Positions 63,168 through 64,000 of a stretch of 64,000 nt of DNA are shown piece by piece. The first letter of the stretch is position 1. Each line of letters begins with the position of its first letter. Location: positions 434,001 through 498,000 of the forward strand of contig NZ_SWDE01000002.1 of NCBI RefSeq assembly GCF_013337185.1, given 5' to 3'. The position numbers and the translations under genes were made by a program. The notes under the pieces are model-generated. The model worked only from the letters and a program-made list of their open reading frames with translations. It did no database searches and was not told the DNA's origin. Source of the stretch: Serratia proteamaculans. GTDB lineage: Bacteria > Pseudomonadota > Gammaproteobacteria > Enterobacterales > Enterobacteriaceae.

Positions 63168-64000
63168 TCAGCGCGGGAAGCCCGCACGGGTCACCATAAA
63201 GCTCAAAATCAAGCACACCACGGCACTGACCATAAATAACAGATTGACCGCCAGATGCAGGCTGGCATGGTCGATCACAACCCCCAACAGGATAGGTACC
63301 CAGTTGGCGATATAAGCAATAACATAAAACAGCGAAATCAGTCTCGCATGGCTGGCCTTCGGCGAAATCAGATTCACCAACGTGGCGCTACCGACAAAAA
63401 TTGCCCCGTAGGCGTAGCCTGCAATCACCATACCGGCACTGGCCAGAGCCAACGAGTGAATTTGAATCGCTTCGGCGAACACCACTACCGACAACGCCTG
63501 TGCCAGACAGCCAAACATCAGCGAATGGCGCGCATTAACACGACGACTCAGGATTTGGCTGATACCGGCGATCACCAGGTAAACCGCAATCACGTAACCA
63601 TAAACGCCGCGGCTATGCATGCCCAACAGCTTTTCCGACACGCTCGGGCCAATCGCCAAAATGCTGGCGGCCACCGCCCAACAGATAAACAATGCACCGG
63701 CACACAGGTAGAACTTGCCACCGGTCGCACGCAGACCGTCAGCCAATGAACTTTTTTCTGCTGCGTTATCAGCCGCCGTCGCCCCACTTAACGGTGCGAC
63801 CACAACTTCAACCGGCCATTTCAGCATCACGCCCAGCGCGGCCACTGCCGCCACCGCCATAATGATAATGAACGGCAACGAAGTGGTATGGAACCCGGTT
63901 TGCAACGCCACACCGCTGAAAATCGGCCCCAACGCCAGACCGGTGGTAAACGACAGCGTGGCAATCAATGCCGCATTTTTACCGCCGTCTTTCGGCCCAA
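63168..64000 (-). CDS. MFS transporter, N-terminal part outside the window
   Basis: The minus-strand frame is open at the window edge; the visible 277 codons include six or more helices of a major facilitator. TLSFTTGLALGPIFSGVAL lies close to the edge and matches helix 5 of drug/metabolite MFS proteins. The visible part ends MVTRAGFPR. No substrate can be named. It is followed by a strong terminator. Confidence 0.8.
   Translation of the reverse strand, partial: GPKDGGKNAALIATLSFTTGLALGPIFSGVALQTGFHTTSLPFIIIMAVAAVAALGVMLKWPVEVVVAPLSGATAADNAAEKSSLADGLRATGGKFYLCAGALFICWAVAASILAIGPSVSEKLLGMHSRGVYGYVIAVYLVIAGISQILSRRVNARHSLMFGCLAQALSVVVFAEAIQIHSLALASAGMVIAGYAYGAIFVGSATLVNLISPKASHARLISLFYVIAYIANWVPILLGVVIDHASLHLAVNLLFMVSAVVCLILSFMVTRAGFPR

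Overview
The window is a chromosomal segment of a member of the Enterobacterales, most likely a Serratia of the liquefaciens/proteamaculans type. Protein after protein aligns from memory with Escherichia coli K-12 counterparts in conserved order: yej-bcr-rsuA-radD-rplY, ompC-micF-rcsDBC-gyrA-ubiG-nrdAB-yfaE, the men operon and elaB. The extra genes, and an unusual B3 metallo-beta-lactamase of the type described as SPR-1 from Serratia proteamaculans, point to Serratia. The species is an inference. No prophage, insertion sequence or CRISPR array was seen.

Layout: 1-3.4 kb holds the end of the yejABEF peptide importer and yejG. 4.0-11.9 kb holds bcr, rsuA, radD, rplY, yejK, yejL and yejM (lapC). 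12.0-13.7 kb is an RNA-rich stretch: a proline tRNA followed by two 134-bp repeats that each reuse the last 19 nt of the tRNA, a small lipoprotein gene, a FumD-like gene, a Ser-Thr tRNA operon and osmE. 13.7-19.3 kb is accessory: a PepSY membrane protein divergent from a Met/His-rich DUF2946 protein, the metallo-beta-lactamase divergent from a LysR regulator, and a TetR regulator divergent from an NTF2-like protein with two operator palindromes between them. 19.4-28.8 kb holds ompC, the MicF sRNA, a YbjJ-like transporter and the Rcs phosphorelay. 29.0-36.8 kb holds gyrA, ubiG and the class Ia ribonucleotide reductase operon with DnaA and NrdR sites.

36.7-37.7 kb contains two tandem copies of a hok/sok-like type I toxin-antitoxin locus, present as a duplicated 516-517 bp block whose ends lie inside yfaE and the cinA-like gene. 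37.7-42.7 kb holds the cinA-like gene, tyrP with a TyrR box, yfaZ and katA. 42.8-50.0 kb is the menaquinone cluster menF-D-H-B-C-E on the minus strand. 50.3-58.9 kb is one 2880-codon gene for a cyclic beta-1,2-glucan synthase-like enzyme, set between menF and elaB. 59.3-64 kb holds idnD-idnO with a divergent IdnR-type repressor, a YcdZ-like membrane protein and a partial MFS transporter.

The strongest candidates for new or little-described biology are the duplicated hok/sok-like block, the repeats trailing the proline tRNA, the metallo-beta-lactamase lacking three usual zinc ligands, and the giant glucan synthase. Homology statements rest on recognising sequences by eye; no database search was run.
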